Shown here in pieces: positions 11,434 through 19,768 of a stretch of 64,000 bases of DNA. Made by a program: the position numbers and the translations under genes. The notes under the pieces are model-generated. The model saw only the letters and a list, made by a program, of their open reading frames with translations. It was not told where the DNA came from and ran no database searches. The DNA is from Candidatus Rokuibacteriota bacterium (GTDB lineage Bacteria; Methylomirabilota; Methylomirabilia; Rokubacteriales; CSP1-6). The DNA lies in assembly GCA_003221515.1 (NCBI GenBank), contig QHSI01000015.1:1-64000 (forward strand), in the 5' to 3' direction. Within the stretch, counting starts at the first letter, position 1; the number at the start of each line of letters is the position of its first letter.

Positions 11434-12132
11434 ATGCGCAGGGCATTGACAGCAGTCGTGGCGGTCGCGCTCGTGGCCGGCGTCGTTTTCGTCGCCCACC
11501 GACCGGATCAGGCCGGAGCGCAAGGCGGTGGGACGATCGAAGCGGCGGTGACGTTCGCCGGCGCGCCGGTCATCGAGAAGCTCAAGGTGAACAAGGACAC
11601 CGAAAAGTGCGGAACCGAGACGGCGATCGAGAAGGTCGTCGTCGGCCCCAACAAGGGGCTCGCCTACGCCGTGGTCTCCGTCGCCGGCGCCAAGGGCGCA
11701 GCGACCGCGAAGAAGGCGACGATCGACCAGCACGGCTGCAAGTTCGTGCCGCACGTCCAGGCGATGACGCCGGGCGAGGTCGAGATCAAGAACTCCGACG
11801 ACATCCTGCACAACATCCACACCTACTCGACCGCCAACGCCTCCATCAACAAGGCGCAGCCGAAGTTCAAGAAGGTGATGACCGAGAAGTTCGAGAAGCC
11901 CGAGATCATCAAGGTCACCTGTGACGTCCACAGCTGGATGCTCGGGTGGGTCGCCGTCATGCCCCATCCGTTCTTCGGCGTGACCGACGCCAACGGCGCG
12001 ACCAGGATCGAGAACGTGCCGCCCGGCAAGTACAGCGTCGAGGTGTGGCACGAGACGCTCGGCAAGCAGACGAAGGAGGTCGAGGTCAAGGCCGGGCAGA
12101 CCGCGAAGGTCGCCATCGAGATGAAGAAGTAG
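11434..12132 (+). CDS. exported cupredoxin with C-terminal carboxypeptidase-regulatory-like fold
   Basis: A 232-residue secreted protein: signal segment 1-30, then a plastocyanin/azurin-like domain with a type 1 copper set His126 (ILHNIH), Cys163, His166 and Met169 (CDVHSWM). A beta-sandwich extension follows from about 180. The ATG at 11434 has AAGGAG at 11421-11426; an upstream ATG in frame at 11389 falls inside the previous gene and is not supported. It sits between the bd-like module and coxB and is a candidate soluble electron carrier. A paralogue lies at 19011-19757. Confidence 0.87.
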   Translation: MRRALTAVVAVALVAGVVFVAHRPDQAGAQGGGTIEAAVTFAGAPVIEKLKVNKDTEKCGTETAIEKVVVGPNKGLAYAVVSVAGAKGAATAKKATIDQHGCKFVPHVQAMTPGEVEIKNSDDILHNIHTYSTANASINKAQPKFKKVMTEKFEKPEIIKVTCDVHSWMLGWVAVMPHPFFGVTDANGATRIENVPPGKYSVEVWHETLGKQTKEVEVKAGQTAKVAIEMKK

Positions 12133-12153
12133 AGCCAGGAGGATCGACCGCGC

Positions 12154-12915
12154 ATGCTTGACTGGTGGCTACCAGAGAACGTTTCGACCTACGGCCAGGA
12201 AATCGACTGGCTCTTCCACCTCATCTATTACATCACCGGCGTGACGTTCATCCTGGTCTTCGCCACGATGCTGGCGTTCATCGTGATGTACCGGGACCGT
12301 CCGGGCCGGAAGGCGCGCTACACCCACGGCAACACCACGCTGGAGATCGTCTGGACGGTGGTGCCGGCGCTGATTCTCGTGATCCTGACGCTGCTGAGCG
12401 TCCCGGCGTGGTCGAAGATCAAGATGACCATGCCGGAGACGGACTTCATCGTGCAAGTGACCGCGAAGCAGTTCAACTGGCAAATCACCTATCCCGGCCC
12501 CGACGGGAAGTTCGGCACCGCCGACGACAAGACGCTCCTCGACGAGATGCACGTGCCGGTCAACAAGATCGTCCGGGTCCACCTGAAATCGCAGGACGTC
12601 ATCCATAGCTTCTTCGTCCCGCAGTTCCGGATGAAGCAGGACGCCGTACCGGGCCGCGAGATCAAGCAGTGGTTCGAGGCGACCAAGCCCGGCAAGTACG
12701 AGCTGCCGTGCGCCGAGCTGTGCGGGTTCGGCCACTCCGGCATGCGCGGGTGGATCTACGTCCACACCGCCGACGAATACGCGAAGTGGGCGGCCCAGAA
12801 CCTGACCGCGGAGGCCGCCCCGACGACCGAGGCCAAACCCGACGACAAGGCCGACGCGAAGAAGGAAGCGCCGGGCAAGGCCGAGCCCAAGAAAGAGGGG
12901 AAAGCCAAGAAATGA
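12154..12915 (+). CDS. coxB: cytochrome c oxidase subunit II
   Basis: CoxB carries the binuclear CuA centre that accepts electrons from cytochrome c. It has two membrane helices (about 18-45 and 65-85) and a periplasmic cupredoxin domain with the complete CuA ligand set His151, Cys186, Glu188, Cys190, His194 and Met197. There is no fused cytochrome c domain, so the oxidase is aa3- rather than caa3-type. The C-terminal 45 residues are Lys/Glu/Ala-rich low complexity. A GGAGG lies 12 bases before the ATG. The stop overlaps coxA (ATGA). Confidence 0.97.
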   Translation: MLDWWLPENVSTYGQEIDWLFHLIYYITGVTFILVFATMLAFIVMYRDRPGRKARYTHGNTTLEIVWTVVPALILVILTLLSVPAWSKIKMTMPETDFIVQVTAKQFNWQITYPGPDGKFGTADDKTLLDEMHVPVNKIVRVHLKSQDVIHSFFVPQFRMKQDAVPGREIKQWFEATKPGKYELPCAELCGFGHSGMRGWIYVHTADEYAKWAAQNLTAEAAPTTEAKPDDKADAKKEAPGKAEPKKEGKAKK

Positions 12916-14663
12916 GCGCCCATAGCGCGACCGCTCACGCGCACGTCGACCACGCCCGCCACGAGCTCGGCTTCGTGCGGACGTACATCTTCTCGACGGA
13001 CCACAAGATGATCGCCCGCCAGTTCCTGTTCCTGGGCCTGTTCATGATGATCATCGGCGGCCTGCTCGCGCTGATCGTCCGCTGGCAGCTGGCCTGGCCG
13101 GAGACGGCGGTGCCCGGTCTCGGTGGCATCCTCAAGGAGACCGGCGGCATCCTGGAGCCCAGCACCTACAACATGGCGTTCACCATGCACGCCACGATCA
13201 TGATCTTCTTCGTGATCATGCCGATCCTGGCCGGCGCCTTCGGGAACTTCTGCATTCCGCTGATGATCGGCGCGCGCGACATGGCGTTCCCGTTCCTCAA
13301 CATGCTGTCGTTCTGGGTGACCGGCAGCGCCGGCATCATCATGCTCTCCGGCTTCTTCGTGGAGGGCGGGCACGCCGCGGCCGGCTGGACCTCCTACGCG
13401 CCGCTCTCGGCGGTCGCGTCGTACACCGGCGTGAACTGGGGCCAGAACATCTGGTGCATCAGCCTGTTCATCATGGGTGTCGGTTCCATGATGGGCTCGA
13501 TCAACTACATCACGACGATCATCAACATGCGGGCGCCGGGGATGAAGCTGTTCCGCATGCCGCTGGTGGTCTGGTCGCTGTTCATCACCGCGATCCTGCT
13601 TCTGCTGGCCCTGCCGGTGCTGACCTCGGGCGTGGCCATGCTACTGTTCGACCGCACGCTCGGCACCAACTGGTTCAAGCCGGCTGGCGGCGGCGAGCCG
13701 CTGCTGTGGCAGCACCTCTTCTGGTACTTCGGCCACCCGGAGGTCTACATCCTGATCCTGCCGGCGATGGGCATCGCGTCGGAGATCCTGCCGGTCTTCT
13801 GCCGCAAGCCGATCTTCGGGTACCACGCGATGGCCTTCTCGATGATCGGCATCGCGTTCCTGTCCTGGATCGTCTACGGCCACCACATGTTCGTCAGCGG
13901 TATGAGCCCGGCGCTTGGGATGGCCTTCACGGTCACCACGATGATCATCGCGGTGCCGTCGGCCATCAAGACCTTCAACTGGCTCGGGACGATGTGGGGC
14001 GCGCGTATGCAGTTCACGGTCCCGATGCTGAACGCGCTGGCCTTCGTCTCGATGTTCGTCATCGGCGGGCTTTCGGGCATCTTCATGGCCTCGACGCCGG
14101 TCGACATCTACATTCAGGACACGTACTTCATCGTGGCGCACATCCACTACGTGGTCTTCGGCGGCTCGATCTTCGGCGCGTTCGCCGCGATCTACTACTG
14201 GTTCCCGAAGATGTTCGGCCGGATGACCAATCCCTTCCTCGGCCACCTGCACTTCTGGGGCACGTTCGTCTTCTTCAACCTGACCTTCTTCCCGATGCAC
14301 ATCATCGGCGTCGGCGGCCAGATGCGCCGGATCTACAACCCGACGCAGTACGAGTTCCTCGTGCACCAGCAGGGCTGGAACGTGTTCATCACGTACAGCG
14401 CGCTCCTCCTCGGCGTCTCCCAGATCCCGTTCGTCATCAACTTCTTCTGGTCGCTCTTCGCCGGGAAGCCGGCTCCGCTGAACCCGTGGAACGCCAACAC
14501 CCTCGAGTGGACGGCGCCGTCGCCGCCGCCGCACTTGAACTGGGGCCCGACGCTGCCGACGGTGTACCGCGGACCCTACGAGTACAGCTCGCCGGAGTCC
14601 AAGGAAGACTTCCTCCCGCAGAACGTGCCGCCAGTGGGCGCCGCGGGAGCGCGGCGGCACTGA
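12912..14663 (+). CDS. coxA: cytochrome c oxidase subunit I
   Basis: The catalytic heme-copper subunit (583 residues, about 12 helices) reduces oxygen at a heme a3-CuB site and pumps protons. The low-spin heme ligand pair is His93 with His412. His275 and Tyr279 (GHPEVY) form the cross-linked CuB/Tyr site, His324-His325 (YGHHMF) complete CuB, and His410 binds heme a3. The Tyr in helix VI marks an A-type oxidase. The ATG at 12912 overlaps the coxB stop; the longer in-frame reading upstream is out of register with coxB and is rejected. Confidence 0.98.
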   Translation: MSAHSATAHAHVDHARHELGFVRTYIFSTDHKMIARQFLFLGLFMMIIGGLLALIVRWQLAWPETAVPGLGGILKETGGILEPSTYNMAFTMHATIMIFFVIMPILAGAFGNFCIPLMIGARDMAFPFLNMLSFWVTGSAGIIMLSGFFVEGGHAAAGWTSYAPLSAVASYTGVNWGQNIWCISLFIMGVGSMMGSINYITTIINMRAPGMKLFRMPLVVWSLFITAILLLLALPVLTSGVAMLLFDRTLGTNWFKPAGGGEPLLWQHLFWYFGHPEVYILILPAMGIASEILPVFCRKPIFGYHAMAFSMIGIAFLSWIVYGHHMFVSGMSPALGMAFTVTTMIIAVPSAIKTFNWLGTMWGARMQFTVPMLNALAFVSMFVIGGLSGIFMASTPVDIYIQDTYFIVAHIHYVVFGGSIFGAFAAIYYWFPKMFGRMTNPFLGHLHFWGTFVFFNLTFFPMHIIGVGGQMRRIYNPTQYEFLVHQQGWNVFITYSALLLGVSQIPFVINFFWSLFAGKPAPLNPWNANTLEWTAPSPPPHLNWGPTLPTVYRGPYEYSSPESKEDFLPQNVPPVGAAGARRH

Positions 14664-14680
14664 TCGGGGTGGAGAGCGCG

Positions 14681-15694
14681 GTGGCGCATCGCCTCGCCCT
14701 CGCGACGCTGGCCGCGACGTGCGTGCTCATCCTGTTCGGGGGGCTGGTCACGAACACCGGCGCCGCGCTCGCGGTGCCGGACTGGCCGAGCACGTTCGGC
14801 CACAACATGTTCCTGTTCCCCTGGTCGGGGATGGTGGGCGGGATCTTCTACGAGCACAGCCACCGCCTGATCGGTGCCCTCGTCGGGGTGCTGACGCTCG
14901 GCCTGGCGGCGGCCCTCTGGCCGCTGGGCGGTCGGCTCCGCCGCCTCGGCCTCCTGGCCGTGACCGTCGTGCTCGCCCAGGGGCTGCTGGGCGGGCTCCG
15001 GGTGGTGCTCCTGCACGACACGCTCGCGATTTTCCACGGCAGCCTGGCGCAAGCGTTCTTCGCGCTGCTGGCGGCGATCGCGTGGCTGACGGCTCCGCGC
15101 GGAGCGGTGGCCGGGCCTCCGATCGCGCGCGAGGTCCAGGGGCTCGCGCTGCTGGCGGCCGGGCTCGTGTACGCGCAGATCGTGTTCGGCGCGCTCCTCA
15201 CGCACGCTGGGCGCGTCGACCTGCACCTGGCCGGCGCCGTCGCGGTGTTCGTCGTCCTGCCGATCGTCACCGCGCGGCTGCGGAGAACGGGCGATGTGGT
15301 CGCCGTCCGCGTCTCGCGCCTGCTCCTCGGCCTGCTCGGGATCCAGCTCCTGCTCGGCATCGGCAGCTTTCTCGCGCGTTTCTCGTCGCTGTGGATTCCC
15401 GGTGAACAGCTCACGATGCTGATCCTCCCGGTGGCTCATCGCCTCCTCGGCAGCCTCCTCCTGGCCGCGACGGTCGTCCTCGCCGTGCGGGCCTTGACTC
15501 TGGCCAAGAAAGAGGCCGAGCAAGAGAAGGGAAGCCGCCGAGCGACCGATCGGGCGCTGACGATCCACGACGCGGTAGATCGGGCGCCGCGGAGCCACGC
15601 CGTGTCTACCGGTGATCGGGCGCCGCGGAGCCGCGCCGCATCTTTCTCAGGCCACCCTCGATGCGAGCCGGCCTCGAGGCGCTCGCTCCAATGA
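14681..15694 (+). CDS. ctaA: heme A synthase (CtaA/COX15 family)
   Basis: CtaA oxidises the C8 methyl of heme O to make heme A for the adjacent oxidase. It has about eight helices and paired His sites in EHSHRLIG, LHDTLAIFHG, LHLAGAV and VAHRLLG, as in the family. The GTG at 14681 is preceded by GGAGAG (14671-14676); another GTG at 14669 is possible. The last 60 residues are a charged Arg/Ser/Ala tail with no family counterpart, encoded by a short tandem repeat. The stop overlaps ctaB (ATGA), so the tail is probably translated. Confidence 0.93.
   Translation: MAHRLALATLAATCVLILFGGLVTNTGAALAVPDWPSTFGHNMFLFPWSGMVGGIFYEHSHRLIGALVGVLTLGLAAALWPLGGRLRRLGLLAVTVVLAQGLLGGLRVVLLHDTLAIFHGSLAQAFFALLAAIAWLTAPRGAVAGPPIAREVQGLALLAAGLVYAQIVFGALLTHAGRVDLHLAGAVAVFVVLPIVTARLRRTGDVVAVRVSRLLLGLLGIQLLLGIGSFLARFSSLWIPGEQLTMLILPVAHRLLGSLLLAATVVLAVRALTLAKKEAEQEKGSRRATDRALTIHDAVDRAPRSHAVSTGDRAPRSRAASFSGHPRCEPASRRSLQ
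15578..15643 (+). repeat. 36-bp-period tandem repeat in the ctaA tail
   Basis: The 19-mer GATCGGGCGCCGCGGAGCC occurs at 15578-15596 and again at 15614-15632. The match extends to about 30 bases with three differences. A degenerate third copy begins near 15548. It looks like an expanded intergenic repeat that has become part of the ctaA reading frame. Confidence 0.75.
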
Positions 15695-16617
15695 CTCCGC
15701 CGGCCCTCGACACGGCCCGCGTCTCGACCGAAGTGGTCGTCGGCGCGCTCGCGCGCGATCGCCGGCGTGTCGTCGCCGACCTCGTCGCGCTGGCCAAGCC
15801 CCGCGTCGTCCTGATGGTCATGGTGACGACGGCCGTCGGATACTACGTCGGGTTGACCGGCGCGCCGGACTACGCCCGGCTCGTCCACTTGCTGATCGGC
15901 ACGCTCCTGGCCGCTGGCGGCACGCTCGCGCTGAACCAGTACTGGGAGCGCGACGTCGACGCGCGCATGGAGCGCACGCGCGCGCGGCCGCTGCCCGACG
16001 GACGGCTGGCGCCGCTCGAGGCGCTCCTCTTCGGCGGCGCCGTCACGCTGGTCGGGCTCGCGTACCTGGGCGCACTCGTGAGCACGCTCTCGCTCGTGGT
16101 GACCGCGCTGACGACGGCGCTCTACCTGTTCGCCTACACGCCCCTGAAGCTGCGGACGCCCCTTTGCACGATCGTCGGCGCGGTGCCCGGCGCGCTGCCG
16201 CCGGTGACGGGTTGGGTGGCGTCGCGCGACGATCTCGGCGTCGGCGCCTGGGTGCTCTTCGGGATCATGTTCCTCTGGCAGCTGCCCCACACGCTCGCGA
16301 TCGCGCGCCTCTACCGTGACGACTACGCGCGCGCCGGCGTGCGCCTGCTGCCGGTCGTCGACGCCGAGGGCACCAGCACCGAGCGCCAGATCGTCACCGG
16401 CTGTCTGGCCCTGCTCGCGGTGAGCCTGCTGCCCACGCTGATCGGGCTGGCCGGGCCGATCTACTTCGTCGGCGCGTTCCTCCTGGGCGCGGCCTTCGTC
16501 GTGCTCGGCGCGCGTCAGGCGCTGGCGCCGTCGGCCGGCTCCGCGCGGCGGGTGCTGCTCGCCTCGCTCCTCTATCTCCCGGTGCTTCTCGCCTTGCTGG
16601 CGTTCGACAAGGTATGA
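15691..16617 (+). CDS. ctaB: protoheme IX farnesyltransferase (heme O synthase)
   Basis: This UbiA-type prenyltransferase adds farnesyl to heme B, the step before CtaA. It has about nine helices and the first Asp-rich motif in NQYWERDVDARMERT. The second loop contains YTPLKLRTPLCTIVGA. The ATG at 15691 overlaps the ctaA stop and gives 308 residues; ATG 15661 would add ten residues inside ctaA. It overlaps a tiny downstream gene (ATGA), continuing the coupled operon. Confidence 0.95.
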   Translation: MTPPALDTARVSTEVVVGALARDRRRVVADLVALAKPRVVLMVMVTTAVGYYVGLTGAPDYARLVHLLIGTLLAAGGTLALNQYWERDVDARMERTRARPLPDGRLAPLEALLFGGAVTLVGLAYLGALVSTLSLVVTALTTALYLFAYTPLKLRTPLCTIVGAVPGALPPVTGWVASRDDLGVGAWVLFGIMFLWQLPHTLAIARLYRDDYARAGVRLLPVVDAEGTSTERQIVTGCLALLAVSLLPTLIGLAGPIYFVGAFLLGAAFVVLGARQALAPSAGSARRVLLASLLYLPVLLALLAFDKV

Positions 16618-16712
16618 CGACCGACACCCGCAACCGACAGACCGTTCGCGTGCTCCTCACGATCGTGGCGGTGCTCATGGTGGCGGCGTTCCTCGTCGGG
16701 ATCCGCTGGTGA
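16614..16712 (+). CDS. 32-residue single-pass membrane protein of the oxidase operon
   Basis: A very short open frame starts with an ATG overlapping the ctaB stop and ends overlapping the GTG of the next subunit III gene. The product has a polar N terminus (MTTDTRNRQ) and one hydrophobic helix of about 20 residues ending GIRW. The tight overlaps on both sides make it a believable gene. Small helices of this size serve as accessory subunits or assembly factors in some terminal oxidases. No specific family is recognised. Confidence 0.65.
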   Translation: MTTDTRNRQTVRVLLTIVAVLMVAAFLVGIRW

Positions 16713-17380
16713 CGACGCTCACCGTCGAGCACCCGACCGACCCGCGCCGGACCAACGGGAGCCTCCCGCCGGTGCCGCCCGAAGGGGGCGGCGGCGACGG
16801 ACCCGATCGTGATCCGGCGCCGCGCCGCCCGCCGCTCGACAACGTGCGGCTGGCGATGCTGTTCCTCATCTGCGCCGAGGTCATGTTCTTCGGCGGTCTC
16901 GTTTCCGCGTTCCTCGTGCTGCGCGTCACCGCCGCCGTCTGGCCGCCACCGCTCCAGCCGCGGCTGCCCGTCGGCGTGACCGCCGTGAACACGCTCGTGC
17001 TGTTCGCGTCCAGCGTGGCGATGGCGGCGGCGCGCCAGGCGCTCCGTCGCGACGACGCGCGCGCGCTCGTCCGACGGCTCGGGCTGGCCGCCGGGCTCGG
17101 CGGCGCGTTCTTGCTGGTGCAGGGCTACGAGTGGGTCCGTCTCGTCTCGTTCGGCCTCACGCTCTCGTCGGACGCGTACGGGACCACCTTCTACTCGCTC
17201 ATCGGCGCGCACGCCGCGCACGTCCTCGGCGCGCTCGTCTGGGTGGCGGTGGTGGCGCTGCTCGCCGCTCGCGGCCGGTTCACCGATGGGCGCACCGGCC
17301 CGTTGCGGGCGTGCGCGATCTACTGGCACTTCGTGGTCGCGCTGTGGCCGATCCTGTTCGTGGCGGTGTACCTGATATGA
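16709..17380 (+). CDS. cytochrome c oxidase subunit III (first copy)
   Basis: This 223-residue integral membrane protein belongs to the CoxC family, which binds beside subunit I and supports proton uptake. After a soluble Pro/Gly/Asp-rich N terminus of about 45 residues come five hydrophobic segments. Subunit III-type features are the helix with CAEVMFFGG, QGYEWVRL, and the terminal AIYWHFVVALWPILF. The GTG at 16709 overlaps the preceding small gene. It is more divergent than the copy at 17640. Confidence 0.9.
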   Translation: MTTLTVEHPTDPRRTNGSLPPVPPEGGGGDGPDRDPAPRRPPLDNVRLAMLFLICAEVMFFGGLVSAFLVLRVTAAVWPPPLQPRLPVGVTAVNTLVLFASSVAMAAARQALRRDDARALVRRLGLAAGLGGAFLLVQGYEWVRLVSFGLTLSSDAYGTTFYSLIGAHAAHVLGALVWVAVVALLAARGRFTDGRTGPLRACAIYWHFVVALWPILFVAVYLI

Positions 17381-17643
17381 GAGCGGGAGTCCTCGTCGCG
17401 CTCCTGCTCATGCTGGCGCCGCGGTCGGCCCAGGCGTGCGCGACGTGCATCGCGTCGCCGTTCGGGGACCAGACCTACACGTGGCCGTACCTCGGATTGA
17501 TCTTGCTCCCCTTCGTGCTGCTCTCGGCCGTGCTCGGCATCTTCGCCCACTCCGCCGGCTATCGCCCGCACGTCCTGGCGCGTCGGCTGGCAGCTCGCGT
17601 CTCGGCCAAAGACGACTCTCAGATCATCAAGGAGACGACATGA
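17377..17643 (+). CDS. small exported/membrane protein with a CATC motif
   Basis: An 88-residue protein with a signal peptide (about 1-20) ending just before CATCIAS, then a hydrophobic helix (about 37-56) and a basic tail. Two Cys spaced CxxC directly after the signal cleavage site could bind metal or take part in thiol chemistry on the outer face. It lies between the two subunit III genes with ATGA overlaps at both ends. The family is not recognised; copper delivery or assembly is only a guess from context. Confidence 0.7.
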   Translation: MRAGVLVALLLMLAPRSAQACATCIASPFGDQTYTWPYLGLILLPFVLLSAVLGIFAHSAGYRPHVLARRLAARVSAKDDSQIIKETT

Positions 17644-18257
17644 GTCACGTAGCCTCGGCGCATGGGGCGGTGGAGCCCGCCGAGTCGCCCCTCACGCCCG
17701 AAAGCTGGGGAAAGCTCGGAATGTGGATCTTCCTCGCCGGCGACGCGGTCGGCTTCGGCACGCTCCTGGCCGGTTACGGCGCGATGCGGGCCACCAGCGC
17801 CGACTGGCCTTCGCCGTTCGCGGTTCTCGGGATCAACCTGACGGCCGCCATGACCTTCCTGCTGATCTGCTCGAGCGTGACGATGGTGAAGGCGCTCGAG
17901 TGGCTGGGCAAGGGGGACAAGGAGCGCGCGAAGGCGTTTCTCTTCTTCACCGCGCTCGGCGGCGCGATCTTCGTCAGCCTGCAGGCGTACGAGTGGTCGC
18001 ATCTGATCCACCGCGGCCTGCTCATCAGCGGCAACCCGTGGGGCGCCGCCCTCTTCGGCGCGTCCTTCTTCATCGTGACCGGCTTCCATGGCCTGCACGT
18101 CACCGGCGGCGTCATCTATCTGCTGGCGATATTGCGGGCCGTCGCGAACCGTCCCGAGCCGGCGGCCAGCTACAACGCGGTCGAGATCGCCGGGCTCTAC
18201 TGGCACTTCGTCGACCTCGTCTGGATCATGGTGTTCACCTTCATGTACCTCCTGTAA
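17640..18257 (+). CDS. coxC: cytochrome c oxidase subunit III (second copy)
   Basis: A 205-residue CoxC with five predicted helices. Diagnostic stretches are WGKLGMWIFLAGDAVGFG, QAYEWSHLIHRG, GFHGLHVTGG and the C-terminal GLYWHFVDLVWIMVFTF, which match subunit III closely. The ATG at 17640 follows AAGGAG and overlaps the preceding stop. The longer frame upstream is a shadow of the preceding gene. Confidence 0.95.
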   Translation: MSHVASAHGAVEPAESPLTPESWGKLGMWIFLAGDAVGFGTLLAGYGAMRATSADWPSPFAVLGINLTAAMTFLLICSSVTMVKALEWLGKGDKERAKAFLFFTALGGAIFVSLQAYEWSHLIHRGLLISGNPWGAALFGASFFIVTGFHGLHVTGGVIYLLAILRAVANRPEPAASYNAVEIAGLYWHFVDLVWIMVFTFMYLL

Positions 18258-18269
18258 GAGGACGAGGCC

Positions 18270-18599
18270 ATGGCGACGGCAGAGCACAAGCATCCGAACT
18301 ACATGGCGATCTTCTGGTTCCTCGCGATCCTCACCGTGGTCGAGATCGCGGTGATCTACATGCCGCTGGCGAAGTTCACGATCGGCGTGCTGCTGTGCGC
18401 GCTGGCGCTCGGCAAGGCGACGATGGTCGCGATGTATTTCATGCACCTCCGCTTCGAGGCTCGCACCCTCGGCATGATCGCGGTCGTGCCGTTGCTGATC
18501 GCGACGCTCCTGATCTTCGTCCTGCTGCCCGACGGCTTCGCGGTCATGAAGCGGACGGTCGGCGTCAAGCCGGCCGCGACCGAGCCCGCCAAGCACTGA
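18270..18599 (+). CDS. coxD: cytochrome c oxidase subunit IV (prokaryotic type)
   Basis: A 109-residue protein with three membrane helices (about 11-28, 36-57, 68-88). It contains the pattern LGKATMVAMYFMHLRFE between helices 2 and 3, typical of the bacterial subunit IV family (COX4_pro). It stabilises the subunit I/III interface. It lies 12 bases after coxC and closes the structural genes of the oxidase. Confidence 0.93.
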   Translation: MATAEHKHPNYMAIFWFLAILTVVEIAVIYMPLAKFTIGVLLCALALGKATMVAMYFMHLRFEARTLGMIAVVPLLIATLLIFVLLPDGFAVMKRTVGVKPAATEPAKH

Positions 18600-18630
18600 G
18601 TGGGCCGCTCTGGGGCCGGCGGGGGCAGCG

Positions 18631-18999
18631 GTGGACTCCGGGCGTTTGGTCGACCGGCTCGTCCCGGCCCTGCGACGGGCAGCGCGTCTGCGCTGTCCCC
18701 GCTGCGCGGGCGCGCCGCTCTTCCGTACCTGGACTTCGATGGCCGACGCGTGCGCCCTGTGCGGGCTCCGCTTCGAGCGGGCCCAGGGCTACTTCGTCGG
18801 GGCGATCTACATCAACTACGCGGTGACGGTGCTCGTCGCGATCGTCGGTTTCCTCCTCTTGTGGGGCATCGCGGGCTTCTCGACACGAGGGCAGCTTGCG
18901 GTGCTGGTGCCGCTGGTCGCCATCTTTCCATTGTGGTTCTTCCGTTACAGCCGGAGCTTCTGGCTCGCCGTCGAGTGGTCGATCAACCCCGAGTCCTGA
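18631..18999 (+). CDS. DUF983 family membrane protein
   Basis: A 122-residue protein starting with a zinc-ribbon-like part, CPRC (about residues 23-26) and CALC (about 41-44). Two hydrophobic helices and a C-terminal RYSRSFWLAVEW follow. This is the DUF983 layout, often found beside oxidase or heme genes; its role is unknown. The GTG at 18631 is chosen because it keeps the first Cys pair and follows a G-rich stretch. The frame is distinct from the longer overlapping frame that belongs to the next gene. Confidence 0.85.
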   Translation: MDSGRLVDRLVPALRRAARLRCPRCAGAPLFRTWTSMADACALCGLRFERAQGYFVGAIYINYAVTVLVAIVGFLLLWGIAGFSTRGQLAVLVPLVAIFPLWFFRYSRSFWLAVEWSINPES

Positions 19000-19010
19000 G
19001 GCCGGCCGGC

Positions 19011-19757
19011 GTGGGCGCGATCGTCGCGTTCCTCGGGCTGCTGCTCACCGCCGGCCCGCTCGGCGCCTACGAGGCGGTCACGGTCAAGGACGGCGGCACG
19101 ATTGCGGGCGTCGTTCGCTTCGCCGGCGCGCCGCCCAAGCTCGGCGCGATCCCGGTCAACAAGAACCGCGACGTCTGCGGCGACGAGAAGCCGTCGGAGG
19201 CGCTGGTGGTCGGGGCCGACCGCGGCGTGCGGGACGGCGTGGTGCTGATCGAGGGCGTGGCCCGCGGCAAGAAAGGCGCTGGCGACGTCATCCTCGACAA
19301 CCGGAAGTGCCTGTTCGTGAGCCACGTGACCGTGGTGGCGCCCGGCGATCGCGCGCGCGTGCGCAACTCGGATCCGATCCTCCACAACACGCACGGATTC
19401 CTGGGCCAGCCCACCGTCTTCAACCTGGCGCTGCCGAACAAGGACCAGATGATCGACATCACGAAGCGGCTGCAGAAGCCGGGGGTGGTCCGCGTGGTGT
19501 GCGACGCGCACCCGCACATGTTCGCGTGGATGATCGTGCACGACAGCCCGTACGTGGCGGTGACCGACGACAGGGGCGCGTTCCGCATCGGCGACGTCCC
19601 GCCCGGGACGTACAAGGTCACCATGTGGCACGCCGGATACCGGCCCAAGGGATCGGACAAGGACGGCCGGCCCGTCTACGACGAGCCGAAGACGCTGACG
19701 AAGGAGCTGACGATCGCGCCGAAAGCGACGGTGACGGTCGAGTTCGAACTGAAATAG
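19011..19757 (+). CDS. second exported cupredoxin-like protein
   Basis: A 248-residue homologue of the 11434 protein with the same plan: signal peptide (about 1-19), copper-type domain and a carboxypeptidase-regulatory-like end (IGDVPPGTYKVTMWH). Likely copper ligands are the His in ILHNTHG and the Cys, His and Met in CDAHPHMFAWM. The first GTG in frame after the DUF983 stop is at 19011; longer upstream readings overlap DUF983 out of frame. Having one copy on each side of the oxidase operon suggests exchangeable electron carriers or copper handling. Confidence 0.85.
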   Translation: MGAIVAFLGLLLTAGPLGAYEAVTVKDGGTIAGVVRFAGAPPKLGAIPVNKNRDVCGDEKPSEALVVGADRGVRDGVVLIEGVARGKKGAGDVILDNRKCLFVSHVTVVAPGDRARVRNSDPILHNTHGFLGQPTVFNLALPNKDQMIDITKRLQKPGVVRVVCDAHPHMFAWMIVHDSPYVAVTDDRGAFRIGDVPPGTYKVTMWHAGYRPKGSDKDGRPVYDEPKTLTKELTIAPKATVTVEFELK

Positions 19758-19768
19758 AGGGGGACGTC

